A DNA stretch of 64,000 nucleotides. Source: Luteimonas sp. MC1825 (GTDB lineage Bacteria > Pseudomonadota > Gammaproteobacteria > Xanthomonadales > Xanthomonadaceae). The notes under the pieces are model-generated. The model saw only the letters and a list, made by a program, of their open reading frames with translations. It ran no database searches and had not been told where the DNA came from. This document shows, piece by piece, positions 9,026 through 17,102 of this stretch. The translations under genes were made by a program, and so were the position numbers. Within the stretch, counting starts at the first letter, position 1; each line of letters opens with the position of its first letter. The stretch covers positions 2,170,001 to 2,234,000 of the forward strand of contig NZ_CP061714.1 of the NCBI RefSeq assembly GCF_014764385.1, in the 5' to 3' direction.

Positions 9026-9033
9026 GGACGTGG

Positions 9034-9543
9034 TCAGCGGGGTCGGTACTCGACGAAATCGAAGGCGAAGGCGTGGCGCGCGTCGGCCGGATGGCGCTCG
9101 CGCGACACCTCCCGCCATGCCGCCGCGTCGAACGCCGGGAAGAACGCATCCGCGCCTTCGACCGCGGTCTCGACATGCGTGAGGTACAGCACCGCGGCGC
9201 GTGGCAGGGCCAGCGCGTAGACCTCGGCGCCGCCGATGACGCACAGCTCGGCGGCCCCTGATGCCAGCGCGCAGGCCTCGTCGAGCGAGGCCACCGCGTC
9301 CATGCCGGCGAACGGCACCCGCCCGCTGCGCGTGAGCACCAGGTTGCGCCGCTTCGGCAGCGCGCGGCCCAGCGACTCGGCCGTCCTGCGCCCCATCAGC
9401 ACCGGCTTGCCGAGCGTCAGTGCCTTGAAGTGCGCGAGATCCGCCGGCAGGTGCCACGGCAGGCCATTGTCGCGGCCGATCGCGCGCCGGCGGTCCAGGG
9501 CGGCCACCAGCGACAACGCGGGGGTGGTCTGCTGCTGCATCAT
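9034..9543 (-). CDS. folA: Dihydrofolate reductase
   Basis: FolA reduces dihydrofolate to tetrahydrofolate with NADPH, regenerating the cofactor oxidised by the neighbouring ThyA. The 169-residue protein has the DHFR N-terminal block (VAALDRRRAIGRDNGLPWH, then the active-site acidic residue in LPADLAHFK), MGRRTAESLG, and the C-terminal CVIGGAEVYALAL. Two consecutive ATG codons (9543 and 9540) are possible starts. The gene begins ten bases after thyA. The residues contacting trimethoprim look ordinary from inspection. Confidence 0.95.
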   Translation of the reverse strand: MMQQQTTPALSLVAALDRRRAIGRDNGLPWHLPADLAHFKALTLGKPVLMGRRTAESLGRALPKRRNLVLTRSGRVPFAGMDAVASLDEACALASGAAELCVIGGAEVYALALPRAAVLYLTHVETAVEGADAFFPAFDAAAWREVSRERHPADARHAFAFDFVEYRPR

Positions 9544-9553
9544 CGCGTCGTGC

Positions 9554-10348
9554 TCAGACCGCGACCGGGGCCTTGATGGCCGGCAGCGGATCGTATCCTT
9601 CGATGCTGATGTGCTCGTGAGTGAAGGCGAACACATCGCGTATCGACGGATCCAGCACCAGCCGCGGCAGTGCGCCGGGCGCGCGTTCGAGTTGCTGGCG
9701 CGCCTGCTCGAAATGGTTGCTGTACAGGTGCGCGTCGCCGAGCGTGTGCACGAAGTCGCCCACGCCCAGCCCGCAGGCCTGCGCCACCATGTGCGTCAGC
9801 AGCGCGTAGCTCGCGATGTTGAACGGCACGCCGAGAAAGATGTCGCCGCTGCGCTGGTAGAGCTGGCAGCTCAGGCGGCCGTTGACCACGTAGAACTGGA
9901 ACAGCGCGTGGCAGGGCTGCAGCTTCATCGCCGGGAGCTCGGCCACGTTCCAGGCCGACACCACCAGGCGCCGCGAGTCCGGGTTGCGGCGGATCTCGTC
10001 GATGACCCAGCAGATCTGGTCGACCTCCACGCCGTCGGCACCTGCCCAGTGCCGCCACTGCTTGCCGTACACCGGGCCCAGTTCGCCGTCGGCGTCGGCC
10101 CACTCGTCCCAGATGCCGACCTTGTGCTCGCGCAGGTAGGCGATGTTGGTCTCGCCGCGCAGGAACCAGAGCAGCTCGTGGATGATCGAGCGCAGGTGCA
10201 GCTTCTTGGTGGTGACCAGCGGGAACCCGTCGTTCAGGTCGAAGCGCATCTGCCAGCCGAACACGCTGCGCGTGCCGGTGCCGGTGCGGTCGGCCTTGTC
10301 GGTGCCGTTCTCGAGGACGTGGCGCAGGAGGTCGAGGTACTGGCGCAT
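9554..10348 (-). CDS. thyA: Thymidylate synthase
   Basis: ThyA methylates dUMP to dTMP using methylenetetrahydrofolate. The 264-residue length is the compact bacterial form. It starts [15 protein letters not shown], contains [20 protein letters not shown], the catalytic cysteine in [11 protein letters not shown] and the folate/dUMP block [19 protein letters not shown]. It lies 13 bases after lgt and ten bases before folA, giving the frequent thyA-folA pair. Confidence 0.97.
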   Translation of the reverse strand: MRQYLDLLRHVLENGTDKADRTGTGTRSVFGWQMRFDLNDGFPLVTTKKLHLRSIIHELLWFLRGETNIAYLREHKVGIWDEWADADGELGPVYGKQWRHWAGADGVEVDQICWVIDEIRRNPDSRRLVVSAWNVAELPAMKLQPCHALFQFYVVNGRLSCQLYQRSGDIFLGVPFNIASYALLTHMVAQACGLGVGDFVHTLGDAHLYSNHFEQARQQLERAPGALPRLVLDPSIRDVFAFTHEHISIEGYDPLPAIKAPVAV

Positions 10349-10361
10349 GGCGTCGGGCTCC

Positions 10362-11285
10362 TCAGTCGGTGGTGCGGGGGCCGGAAGCGGTCGGGAGCAC
10401 GGGCTGCAGGGTCGGCGAGCGCCGCGCCAGCCACAGCCAGTACAACCCGACCAGGACCAGCGGCAGGCTCAATACCTGGCCCATGGTCAGCCAGCCGAAA
10501 GCCAGGTAGCCAAGATGGGCGTCAGGCTCGCGCACGAACTCCACCAGGAAGCGGAACGCGCCGTACAGCAGCGCGAACATGCCGGCAACCGCATAGCGCG
10601 GACGCGGACGGCGCGAGAACCACCACAGCGCCGCGAACATCACCACGCCCTCGAGGAACGCCTGGTACAGCTGCGACGGATGGCGCGCGAACTGTGCCAG
10701 CTCGCCCGCCTGGAACTGCGCGCGCAGCGCGGCCTCGGGCAGGCTGGCCAGCTCCGGCGGCAGGGCGTTGCGGAACACCACGCCCCAGCCGGCGTCGGTC
10801 GGCTTGCCCCACAGCTCGCCGCCGATCCAGTTGCCGATGCGGCCGAAGCCCAGCCCCAGCGGCACCAGGGGTGCGACGAAGTCCATCGTGTCGAACACGT
10901 GCAGGCGGCGCGCGCGCGACCACAGCCAGATCGCCACCAGCACGCCGAGCAGGCCGCCGTGGAAGCTCATGCCGCCGTCCCAGACCTTGAACAGCATCAG
11001 CGGGTCGGCCAGCAGGTCGCCGAAGGCATAGAACAGCACGTAGCCGATGCGGCCGCCCAGCACCACGCCGAGCATGCCGTAGAACATCAGGTCGCCGAAG
11101 CCCGCGTCGTCCACGCCGGGCAGGCGCCCCGCGCGGATCCGTGAGCGCCCGAGCCACCACGCGCTGGCGAACGCCAGCAGGTACATCACGCCGTACCAGT
11201 GCACCGCCGGCTGGAACGTCCGCCCGAGCAGCGCGAATGCCGGGGACTGGAGCGCGATCGGGTCGATCAGGTGCAGGTAGGCCAT
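10362..11285 (-). CDS. lgt: Prolipoprotein diacylglyceryl transferase
   Basis: Lgt transfers diacylglycerol from phosphatidylglycerol to the lipobox cysteine of prelipoproteins, at the periplasmic face of the inner membrane. The 307-residue product has about seven membrane segments. It shows the Lgt signature [13 protein letters not shown], the conserved [11 protein letters not shown] and [13 protein letters not shown]. It is followed 13 bases later by thyA, an arrangement common in proteobacteria, and preceded by the terC-type gene with a seven-base gap. Confidence 0.96.
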   Translation of the reverse strand: MAYLHLIDPIALQSPAFALLGRTFQPAVHWYGVMYLLAFASAWWLGRSRIRAGRLPGVDDAGFGDLMFYGMLGVVLGGRIGYVLFYAFGDLLADPLMLFKVWDGGMSFHGGLLGVLVAIWLWSRARRLHVFDTMDFVAPLVPLGLGFGRIGNWIGGELWGKPTDAGWGVVFRNALPPELASLPEAALRAQFQAGELAQFARHPSQLYQAFLEGVVMFAALWWFSRRPRPRYAVAGMFALLYGAFRFLVEFVREPDAHLGYLAFGWLTMGQVLSLPLVLVGLYWLWLARRSPTLQPVLPTASGPRTTD

Positions 11286-11292
11286 GCCGTCC

Positions 11293-12039
11293 TCAGCCCG
11301 GTGCCACGTGGCGCAGCGCGCGACGCTTGGCCCACAGGTTCAGCAGCTCCACGAATGCCGAGAAGCCCATTGCACCGTAGATGTAGCCCCGCGGGATGTG
11401 CAGCTCGAAGCCCTCGGCCATCAGGTATGCGCCGATCAGCACGATGAACGCGAGCGCCAGCATCTTGATCGTCGGATTGTTGTCGATGAACGTGCCCAAC
11501 GGGCGCGCGGCCAGCAGCATCACGCCCACCGCGATCAGGATCGCGATCACCATCACCGGCACGTAGTCGCCGGCCATGCCCACCGCGGCGATCACCGAAT
11601 CCAGCGAGAACACGATGTCGATGACCGCGATCTGCGCGATCACCATCGCGAACGACGTCGCCGCCTTGCCGGCACCGCCGGCGTCCTCGTGCGCACCGGC
11701 GACGAGTTCCTTGATCTCCAGCGCGCCCTTCACCACCAGGAACACGCCGCCCAGGATCAGCACCAGGTCACGCACCGAGATACCCTGGCCGAACACCGAG
11801 AACAGGTCGCTGGTGAGCCCCGCCAGCCACGCCAGCGTCAGCAGCAGGCCGATGCGGGTGATGCAGGCCACGGCGATGCCGAACTTGCGGGCGAACTCGC
11901 GCTTCTCGGCCGGCAGCCGGCTCACGGCGATCGAGATGAACACCAGGTTGTCGATGCCGAGCACGATCTCGATCGTGGCCAGCGTGACCAGCAGGATCCA
12001 GACCTGCGGGTCGGAGATCAATTCCATCATCGCTTGCAT
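11293..12039 (-). CDS. TerC family integral membrane protein
   Basis: This is a 248-residue membrane protein with seven predicted hydrophobic segments and the acidic TerC motifs [13 protein letters not shown] (near residues 23-35) and [15 protein letters not shown] (near 130-145). In the family these residues lie in the membrane and are associated with metal ion, especially manganese, efflux. The specific substrate here is inferred only. The start at 12039 has AAGGAT upstream; a later Met-Met pair is an alternative. It sits between dgkA and lgt in a tightly spaced unit of envelope-lipid genes. Confidence 0.85.
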   Translation of the reverse strand: MQAMMELISDPQVWILLVTLATIEIVLGIDNLVFISIAVSRLPAEKREFARKFGIAVACITRIGLLLTLAWLAGLTSDLFSVFGQGISVRDLVLILGGVFLVVKGALEIKELVAGAHEDAGGAGKAATSFAMVIAQIAVIDIVFSLDSVIAAVGMAGDYVPVMVIAILIAVGVMLLAARPLGTFIDNNPTIKMLALAFIVLIGAYLMAEGFELHIPRGYIYGAMGFSAFVELLNLWAKRRALRHVAPG

Positions 12040-12067
12040 ATCCTTGGGAAAGTCGTTTCCAGCCGTG

Positions 12068-12448
12068 TCACGCCAGGCGCGGCCACAGCAGTGCGCCCCA
12101 GACCAGCAGCACGTTGAGCATCAGCACGAACACGGCGGCGGAGCCCATGTCCTTGGCGCGCCCGGCCAGTTCGTGGTGTTCATCGCCATAGCGGGCGATG
12201 ACCGCCTCGATCGCGGAGTTCAGCAACTCCGCCGACAGCACCAGCAGCAGCGAGCCGACCAGCAGCGCGCGCTCCACCCCGCCCTGCCCGAGCCACAGGC
12301 CGAGCGGTGCCAGCACGGCGAACAGGCAGACTTCGAGCCGGAACGAGGACTCGTGCAGCCACGCCGCGCGCAGGCCCTGCATCGACCAGCCCGCGGCCTT
12401 CAGGATGCGCGCGGGTCCCCTGGGCATGTGTCCGGTTTCGTCGGCCAT
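12068..12448 (-). CDS. dgkA: Diacylglycerol kinase DgkA
   Basis: DgkA phosphorylates diacylglycerol released by envelope-glycan synthesis so that it re-enters phospholipid synthesis. The 126-residue protein has the usual three membrane helices, the amphipathic N-terminus (ILKAAGWSMQGLRAAWLHESSFRLE) and the catalytic motif AELLNSAIEAVIARYGDEHHELAGRAKDMGSAA, split here over two conserved blocks. The ATG at 12448 gives the typical length; upstream in-frame extension is not family-like. It leads the dgkA-terC-lgt-thyA-folA series and is divergent from the exported-protein gene at 12683. Confidence 0.92.
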   Translation of the reverse strand: MADETGHMPRGPARILKAAGWSMQGLRAAWLHESSFRLEVCLFAVLAPLGLWLGQGGVERALLVGSLLLVLSAELLNSAIEAVIARYGDEHHELAGRAKDMGSAAVFVLMLNVLLVWGALLWPRLA

Positions 12449-12682
12449 TGCGAAGGTATCGCTCAACGCGCTCGGTCGCTGCGCGGCGGGAACTGGAACT
12501 GCATGCTGGTTTGGCTGCCGCGTCCGACCGGAAGCTGCCAATTTTGCCACAAGGGCGGTGTCGGGACCCGATCGGCTACCGTTTGGCGCGCCGGGGGCGC
12601 CGCAGGCCCGGTCCAGGTCCCGCTTCACCGGGCGCAACGGCCCCGCCTGGCAGCATGCGCGCACACCGCACGGGAGATCCGC

Positions 12683-13231
12683 ATGCACCGGCACGCTGCT
12701 ATCCTCGGACCGTTCTTCGCACTCGCCATGGGAGCCCTCATGAACCCAGCGTTCGCACAGGCCACACCCCGCCAGATGCAGGCGGGCGATGACGGCTATG
12801 CGCTGCTGCTCGAGACGGCCGGAGCGCCGCTGCAGGCTCGCCTGGGCCATGCCGTGTCACTGGACGTCGAGCGCCTCGACCGCCTCGGCAACTGGGCCTT
12901 CGTGCTCGGCACGCTGCGCGCCGCGGGCGGCGGACGCTTCGATTACCAGGGCACGCCGTTCGCCGCGGCCGCCGCGCAGGGCGGCATGTCCGATGTCTAC
13001 GTCGCGCTCCTGCGCCGCGAGCCGGATGCCGGCGACGCCGACCAGGCCGCGGCGGCGGCACCCGCCGAGGCCGCCGCGCGCGACCAGGCCGGTGTCGAAG
13101 GCGCCGATGACGGCGGTTTCCCCCCCGGTGGCCGCTGGACGGTGCTCGATTTCGCGATCGGCCCGGGTGACGTGGCCTGGCTCGGCTGGCCGCAGGAACA
13201 CGCCGCGCCGCGCGCCCTGTTCGGCTTCTGA
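12683..13231 (+). CDS. Conserved exported protein of unknown function
   Basis: This 182-residue protein is not recognised. It begins with a signal peptide (about residues 1-28, ending PAFAQ) and is therefore probably periplasmic. Residues 35-110 contain a repeated beta-like pattern (NWAFVLGTLRA, FDYQGTPFAAA, DVYVALL). Residues 115-140 are an Ala/Asp-rich linker. The C-terminal part has WTVLDFAIGPGDVAWLGW. The start at 12683 follows a GGGAGA element; a second ATG at 12728 would shorten the signal peptide. It is divergent from dgkA and ends 17 bases before a strong terminator. Confidence 0.7.
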   Translation: MHRHAAILGPFFALAMGALMNPAFAQATPRQMQAGDDGYALLLETAGAPLQARLGHAVSLDVERLDRLGNWAFVLGTLRAAGGGRFDYQGTPFAAAAAQGGMSDVYVALLRREPDAGDADQAAAAAPAEAAARDQAGVEGADDGGFPPGGRWTVLDFAIGPGDVAWLGWPQEHAAPRALFGF

Positions 13232-13247
13232 ACACGCCTCCGCGGCA

Positions 13248-13282
13248 ACGGAAAAGGCCGGGCAATGCCCGGCCTTTTCCGT
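13248..13282. terminator. Strong bidirectional terminator
   Basis: A perfect 17-base inverted repeat with a one-base spacer (positions 13248-13264 and 13266-13282) contains GGAAAAGGCCGGGC and its complement. It carries an A tract on the left arm and a T tract on the right, so it can terminate transcription in both directions. It lies between the convergent genes ending at 13231 and 13299. Confidence 0.88.
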
Positions 13283-13298
13283 GGCACGCCAGGCGCGA

Positions 13299-13958
13299 TC
13301 AGCCGCGCGGGCTGATGATCTCGTAGTTGCCGGACGCGCCGCCCCAGCTGATGCGCTGCGAGCCGTCGGCATTGACGTTGTTGGAGCCGATGAAGGTCGG
13401 CCTGCCGTTTTCCATGCCGGCGAACAGCACAACATGCGACTGGCCGTTGCGCTGCATCAGCACCACGTCGCCGGGGCGCGCATCGGCCAGCGCGACCGTC
13501 TGCCAGCCGTCGCCCTTCAGGTTGCCGGCCAGCGTGTCGACCGAAGCACTGGCCTGGCTGGCGTCAATCAGGCCCGCCTTCTGCAGGCAGGCGGAAACGA
13601 AATTTGCGCAGTTGACGTTGTTCGGCACCCAGCTCTGCATCGGCAGCTCGCTGCTGTGCTTGAGCTCGCCGGCATTGCGGCCGATGAACTGTTCGGCGAT
13701 TGCGGCGGCGTTGTTGCCACCGACGATGGAAGACCCGCTCACGCCCTGCGTACCGGCCACCCCACCCGAGCCTCCGCTCCCGCCCGCATCACCCATGGCG
13801 CCCGGGATGTTCAGCGTATCGCCGGCGTAGATCAGGTCGGCATCCTTGATCTGCGCGTTGTTCGCCATCAGCGCGTCGACGCTGGTGCCGTAGCGCTGCG
13901 CGATATGCGACAGGGTATCGCCGCTGACGATGTGGTGGCTGCTGCCGATGGCGGTCAT
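13299..13958 (-). CDS. LysM plus NlpC/P60-like (CHAP-like) peptidoglycan hydrolase
   Basis: The 219-residue protein has an N-terminal LysM module (about residues 8-55: HIVSGDTLSHIAQRYG ... YAGDTLNIP) and a Gly/Ser-rich linker. A C-terminal domain follows with Cys in NVNCANFVSACLQKAG and His in GQSHVVLFAGMENG, the order expected of an NlpC/P60 or CHAP cysteine peptidase. The ATG at 13958 has GGAGAG upstream and places LysM at the very N-terminus. No signal peptide is visible, so export would need a non-Sec route or lysis. The substrate is inferred to be peptidoglycan. Confidence 0.75.
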   Translation of the reverse strand: MTAIGSSHHIVSGDTLSHIAQRYGTSVDALMANNAQIKDADLIYAGDTLNIPGAMGDAGGSGGSGGVAGTQGVSGSSIVGGNNAAAIAEQFIGRNAGELKHSSELPMQSWVPNNVNCANFVSACLQKAGLIDASQASASVDTLAGNLKGDGWQTVALADARPGDVVLMQRNGQSHVVLFAGMENGRPTFIGSNNVNADGSQRISWGGASGNYEIISPRG

Positions 13959-14103
13959 CGAGCTCTCCGTGCCGCGGGCTGCGCGGCTGCGTGGTCTACG
14001 CAACGGAGTCTCGGCGCGGGAGCTGGAGGCCACAACCCGGGGCCGGCCCCTATCGGGTTTACCCCAGGTCGCCCACGCCCGCCGGACGGGCCGGTGCCGC
14101 GGC

Positions 14104-15117
14104 CTACTCCTCGCGGAAGATCGCCGTGCCGCGCGAGCCGTCCGGCTTCACCCAGCCGCGGTACATGCCGGAGGTGTTGAACGGCATGGCGATGTTGCCG
14201 TCGGCATCAAGCGCGATCGCGCCGCCATCGCCTCCCAGGCCGGGCACCACGTTCATCAGCACCTCGTCGGCCGCCGCCTGCAGGCTGTCGCCGCGGTAGG
14301 CGACGCGCGCGCAGATGTCATGCGCCACCGCGGCGCGCAGGAAGAACTCGCCCCAGCCGGTGCCGGACACGCCGCAGCGGTCGTCGGCCCAGGTACCGGC
14401 GCCGATCACCGGCGAGTCGCCGACGCGCCCCCAGCGCTTGTTGGTCATGCCGCCGGTCGAGGTGGCGGCGGCGATGTGGCCCTGCGCGTCGAGTGCCACT
14501 GCGCCAACCGTGCCGAAGTACGTGCCCTTCAGGTCCGCCGGATCGGCGGCGCCGGACTGGCGCGCCGCCGCTTCGCGCGCCTGCGCCTGCTCGAGCTGCT
14601 CGCGGCGGTGGTCGGTATCGAACCAGCGGTTGGCGACGCGCTCGAGTTCCGGCCGGGTGTCGGCGAACGCCTCGGCGCCGTCGCCGATCAGCATGACGTG
14701 CGGCGAATGCTCCATCACCGCGCGCGCCAGGCGCACCGGGTTGCGGATCGTGGTCACCCCGGCCACCGCGCCCGCGCGGCGGGTGTGGCCCTCCATTACC
14801 GAGGCGTCCAGTTCATGGCGCCCTTCGGCGTTGAACACCGCGCCCTTGCCGGCGTTGAAGCGCGGCGACTCCTCCAGCGCGCGCACCGCCGCCTCGGCGG
14901 CATCCAGCGCGCTGCCGCCGCGGGCGAGCACGGCGTGTCCGGCATCGAGCGCACGGTCCAGGTCGGCGCGGATCGCCCGTTCCTCGCCGGCATCCAGCGC
15001 GTCGCGCTCGATGACCCCCGCACCGCCGTGGATCACCAGGGCGGTCGGACGGTCATTGGCATGGGCAGGGCTGGTCATGGCGAGCGTGGTCGTCAGCAGG
15101 AGGGCGATCAGGCGCAT
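14104..15117 (-). CDS. Isoaspartyl peptidase / L-asparaginase (type 2, Ntn hydrolase), exported
   Basis: This 337-residue enzyme belongs to the plant-type asparaginase family, made as a precursor that cleaves itself to free a catalytic N-terminal threonine. A signal peptide (about residues 1-20, ending PAHAN) precedes LVIHGGAGVIERD. Further motifs are ALEESPRFNAGKGAVFN, the autocleavage site GTVGAVALD (Thr about residue 201) and the substrate-binding GDSPVIGAGTWADD. It probably removes beta-aspartyl dipeptides in the periplasm. It is transcribed alone, after the ABC exporter genes' region in the opposite order. Confidence 0.92.
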   Translation of the reverse strand: MRLIALLLTTTLAMTSPAHANDRPTALVIHGGAGVIERDALDAGEERAIRADLDRALDAGHAVLARGGSALDAAEAAVRALEESPRFNAGKGAVFNAEGRHELDASVMEGHTRRAGAVAGVTTIRNPVRLARAVMEHSPHVMLIGDGAEAFADTRPELERVANRWFDTDHRREQLEQAQAREAAARQSGAADPADLKGTYFGTVGAVALDAQGHIAAATSTGGMTNKRWGRVGDSPVIGAGTWADDRCGVSGTGWGEFFLRAAVAHDICARVAYRGDSLQAAADEVLMNVVPGLGGDGGAIALDADGNIAMPFNTSGMYRGWVKPDGSRGTAIFREE

Positions 15118-15165
15118 GGCGGATCCCCGTGGATGGACCGCAAGGATAGCCGACGCCAGCGCCGG

Positions 15166-16401
15166 CTACTGCGAGCGCAGGGCCTCGATCGGATCGAGCT
15201 GCGATGCCTTGCGCGCGGGGTAGTACCCGAAGAACAGGCCGGTCGCGATCGAGAAGCCCGCGGCCAGCGCAATCACCTGGCCGTTGAGCGCCACCGGGAG
15301 GTCGCCGAACCTGGCCACCAGCAGCGCACCGGCGATGCCGATCACGATGCCGAGCGCGCCGCCGATCAGCGACAGCAGCATCGCCTCCGCCAGGAACTGC
15401 CGGCGCACGTCGGTGGGCCCGGCGCCGACCGCCATGCGCAGCCCGATCTCGCGGATGCGCTCGGTGACCGACACCAGCATGATGTTCATGATGCCGATGC
15501 CGCCGACGATCAGCGAGATGCTGGCCACCGCGCCCAGCAGCAGCGACATCAGCCCCGTCGTGGCGGTGCGCGTGGCGACGATCTCGCTGATGTTGCGCAC
15601 GCTGAAGTCGTCCTCCTTGCCGGGGCCGATGCGGTGACGCTGGCGCAACAGTGCTTCCACTTCGCCCTGGGCGTAGCCGATGTCGTCGGCGTCGGCCACG
15701 GTGAGCGCGACCTGCATCACCGCCCCCGGCGGCAGGCCCATGGCGCCGAGCAGGCGGCGCCGCGCGGTCTGCAACGGCACCATCATCACGTCGTCCTGGT
15801 CCTGGCCGAAGCCGCCCTGCCCCTTCGCCGCCAGCGTGCCGGTGACGACGAAAGGCACGCGGCCGATGCGGATGGTCTGGCCGACGCCGGAATCCTCGCC
15901 GAACAGTTCGCGGCGCACGGTGTCGCCGAGGATCACACCCTTCGCGGCGGCGCTGTAGTCCTGCGCGTCGAACGCCTCGCCCTCGGCGATGGTCCAGCCG
16001 TTGATGTCGAAGAAGTCCGGCTGCACGCCCTGCCAGCTGGTCGACCAGTTGTTCTCGGCATACACCACCTGCGTGCTGCCGCGCAGCGCGCCCGCGACGT
16101 ACTGCACCTCGGGGATCTCGTCGCGGATCGCGTCGACGTCGCCTTCGGTGAGCGTGTAGAAACTGCTGCCGCTCATGCGCGCGCCACCCTGGCCACGGCC
16201 CGCACCCGGCGAGATGTCAAGCCGCTGCGAGCCGAGGCCTGCGACCATCTTGTCGATCTCGGCCTGCGTGCCCTGGCCGACCGAGACCATCACGATCACT
16301 GCCGCGATGCCGATGATCACGCCCAGCGAGGTCAGCACGCTGCGCATCCAGTTGCCGCGCAGGGCGTGGATGGCGGTGCGCAGGATGTCGCTGAACTTCA
16401 T
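15166..16401 (-). CDS. MacB-type ABC transporter permease
   Basis: This 411-residue permease carries an N-terminal membrane helix (about residues 20-45), a MacB periplasmic core domain (about 45-230), and three C-terminal helices with the FtsX fold (about 285-400, including LIVGGIGIMNIMLVSVTERIREIGLRMAVGA). Unlike E. coli MacB, which fuses ATPase and permease, the two are separate here. Its start overlaps the ATPase stop as ATGA. Together with the ATPase and the HlyD-like adaptor it should form a tripartite exporter using a TolC-like channel encoded elsewhere. Confidence 0.9.
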   Translation of the reverse strand: MKFSDILRTAIHALRGNWMRSVLTSLGVIIGIAAVIVMVSVGQGTQAEIDKMVAGLGSQRLDISPGAGRGQGGARMSGSSFYTLTEGDVDAIRDEIPEVQYVAGALRGSTQVVYAENNWSTSWQGVQPDFFDINGWTIAEGEAFDAQDYSAAAKGVILGDTVRRELFGEDSGVGQTIRIGRVPFVVTGTLAAKGQGGFGQDQDDVMMVPLQTARRRLLGAMGLPPGAVMQVALTVADADDIGYAQGEVEALLRQRHRIGPGKEDDFSVRNISEIVATRTATTGLMSLLLGAVASISLIVGGIGIMNIMLVSVTERIREIGLRMAVGAGPTDVRRQFLAEAMLLSLIGGALGIVIGIAGALLVARFGDLPVALNGQVIALAAGFSIATGLFFGYYPARKASQLDPIEALRSQ

Positions 16402-17102
16402 GGCGCTGCCCCGGCGTGCTCGGTGTGCAGTTCGCCGTCGCGCATCACGCAGATGCGGTCGGCGTGGGCGGCCACTTCGGCGTCGTGGGTGATCAGGATG
16501 ACGGTGTGACCGTCGTCGCGCAGGCGCTTGAACAGCGCCAGGATCTCCTCGCCGGTCTTCGAATCGAGCGCGCCGGTGGGTTCGTCGGCCAGCAGGATCG
16601 GCGGCCTGTTGATGAGCGCGCGCGCGATCGCCACGCGCTGCTGCTGGCCACCCGACAGCTCGTTGGGCCGGTGCCCGCCGCGCTCGCCCAGGCCCACCGC
16701 GGCCAGCGCCTCGCGCGCGCGCTCCTGGCGTTCCGCAGGCGGGATACGGGCATAGCCGAGCGGCATTTCCACGTTCTCCAGCGCCGTCATCCGCGGCAAC
16801 AGGTGGAAGCCCTGGAACACGAAGCCGATCTTGTCGCGGCGCAGGATCGCAAGCTCCTCGGCATCCAGCGTGGACACGTCCTCGCCGTCGCAGCGGTAGC
16901 TGCCCGAGCTGGGCTTGTCGAGGCAGCCGATCAGGTTCATCAGCGTCGACTTGCCCGAGCCCGACGGTCCCATGATCGCGATGAAATCACCGCGTTCGAT
17001 ACGCAGGTCCACGTCGCGAAGCGCGACCACTTCGGCCTCGCTGCCGGGCGAGTACACCTTGCCCAGGCCGCGGGTCTCGATCACCGGCACGCCGCCGGTC
17101 AT
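16398..17102 (-). CDS. MacB/LolD-type ABC transporter ATP-binding protein
   Basis: This is the 234-residue ATPase of a mechanotransmission-type exporter. It has Walker [10 protein letters not shown] (about residue 45), the LSGGQQQR signature, Walker [16 protein letters not shown] and the switch His in [10 protein letters not shown]. The N-terminus [17 protein letters not shown] was chosen at the ATG that overlaps the adaptor stop. It is co-transcribed with the adaptor and permease. The exported substrate is unknown; relatives move peptides, toxins or macrolides. Confidence 0.92.
   Translation of the reverse strand: MTGGVPVIETRGLGKVYSPGSEAEVVALRDVDLRIERGDFIAIMGPSGSGKSTLMNLIGCLDKPSSGSYRCDGEDVSTLDAEELAILRRDKIGFVFQGFHLLPRMTALENVEMPLGYARIPPAERQERAREALAAVGLGERGGHRPNELSGGQQQRVAIARALINRPPILLADEPTGALDSKTGEEILALFKRLRDDGHTVILITHDAEVAAHADRICVMRDGELHTEHAGAAP

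Noticed and set aside
15147..15168. TAGCCG/CGGCTA hairpin around the permease stop
   Set aside because: Short stem overlapping the stop codon and no T run; likely chance.
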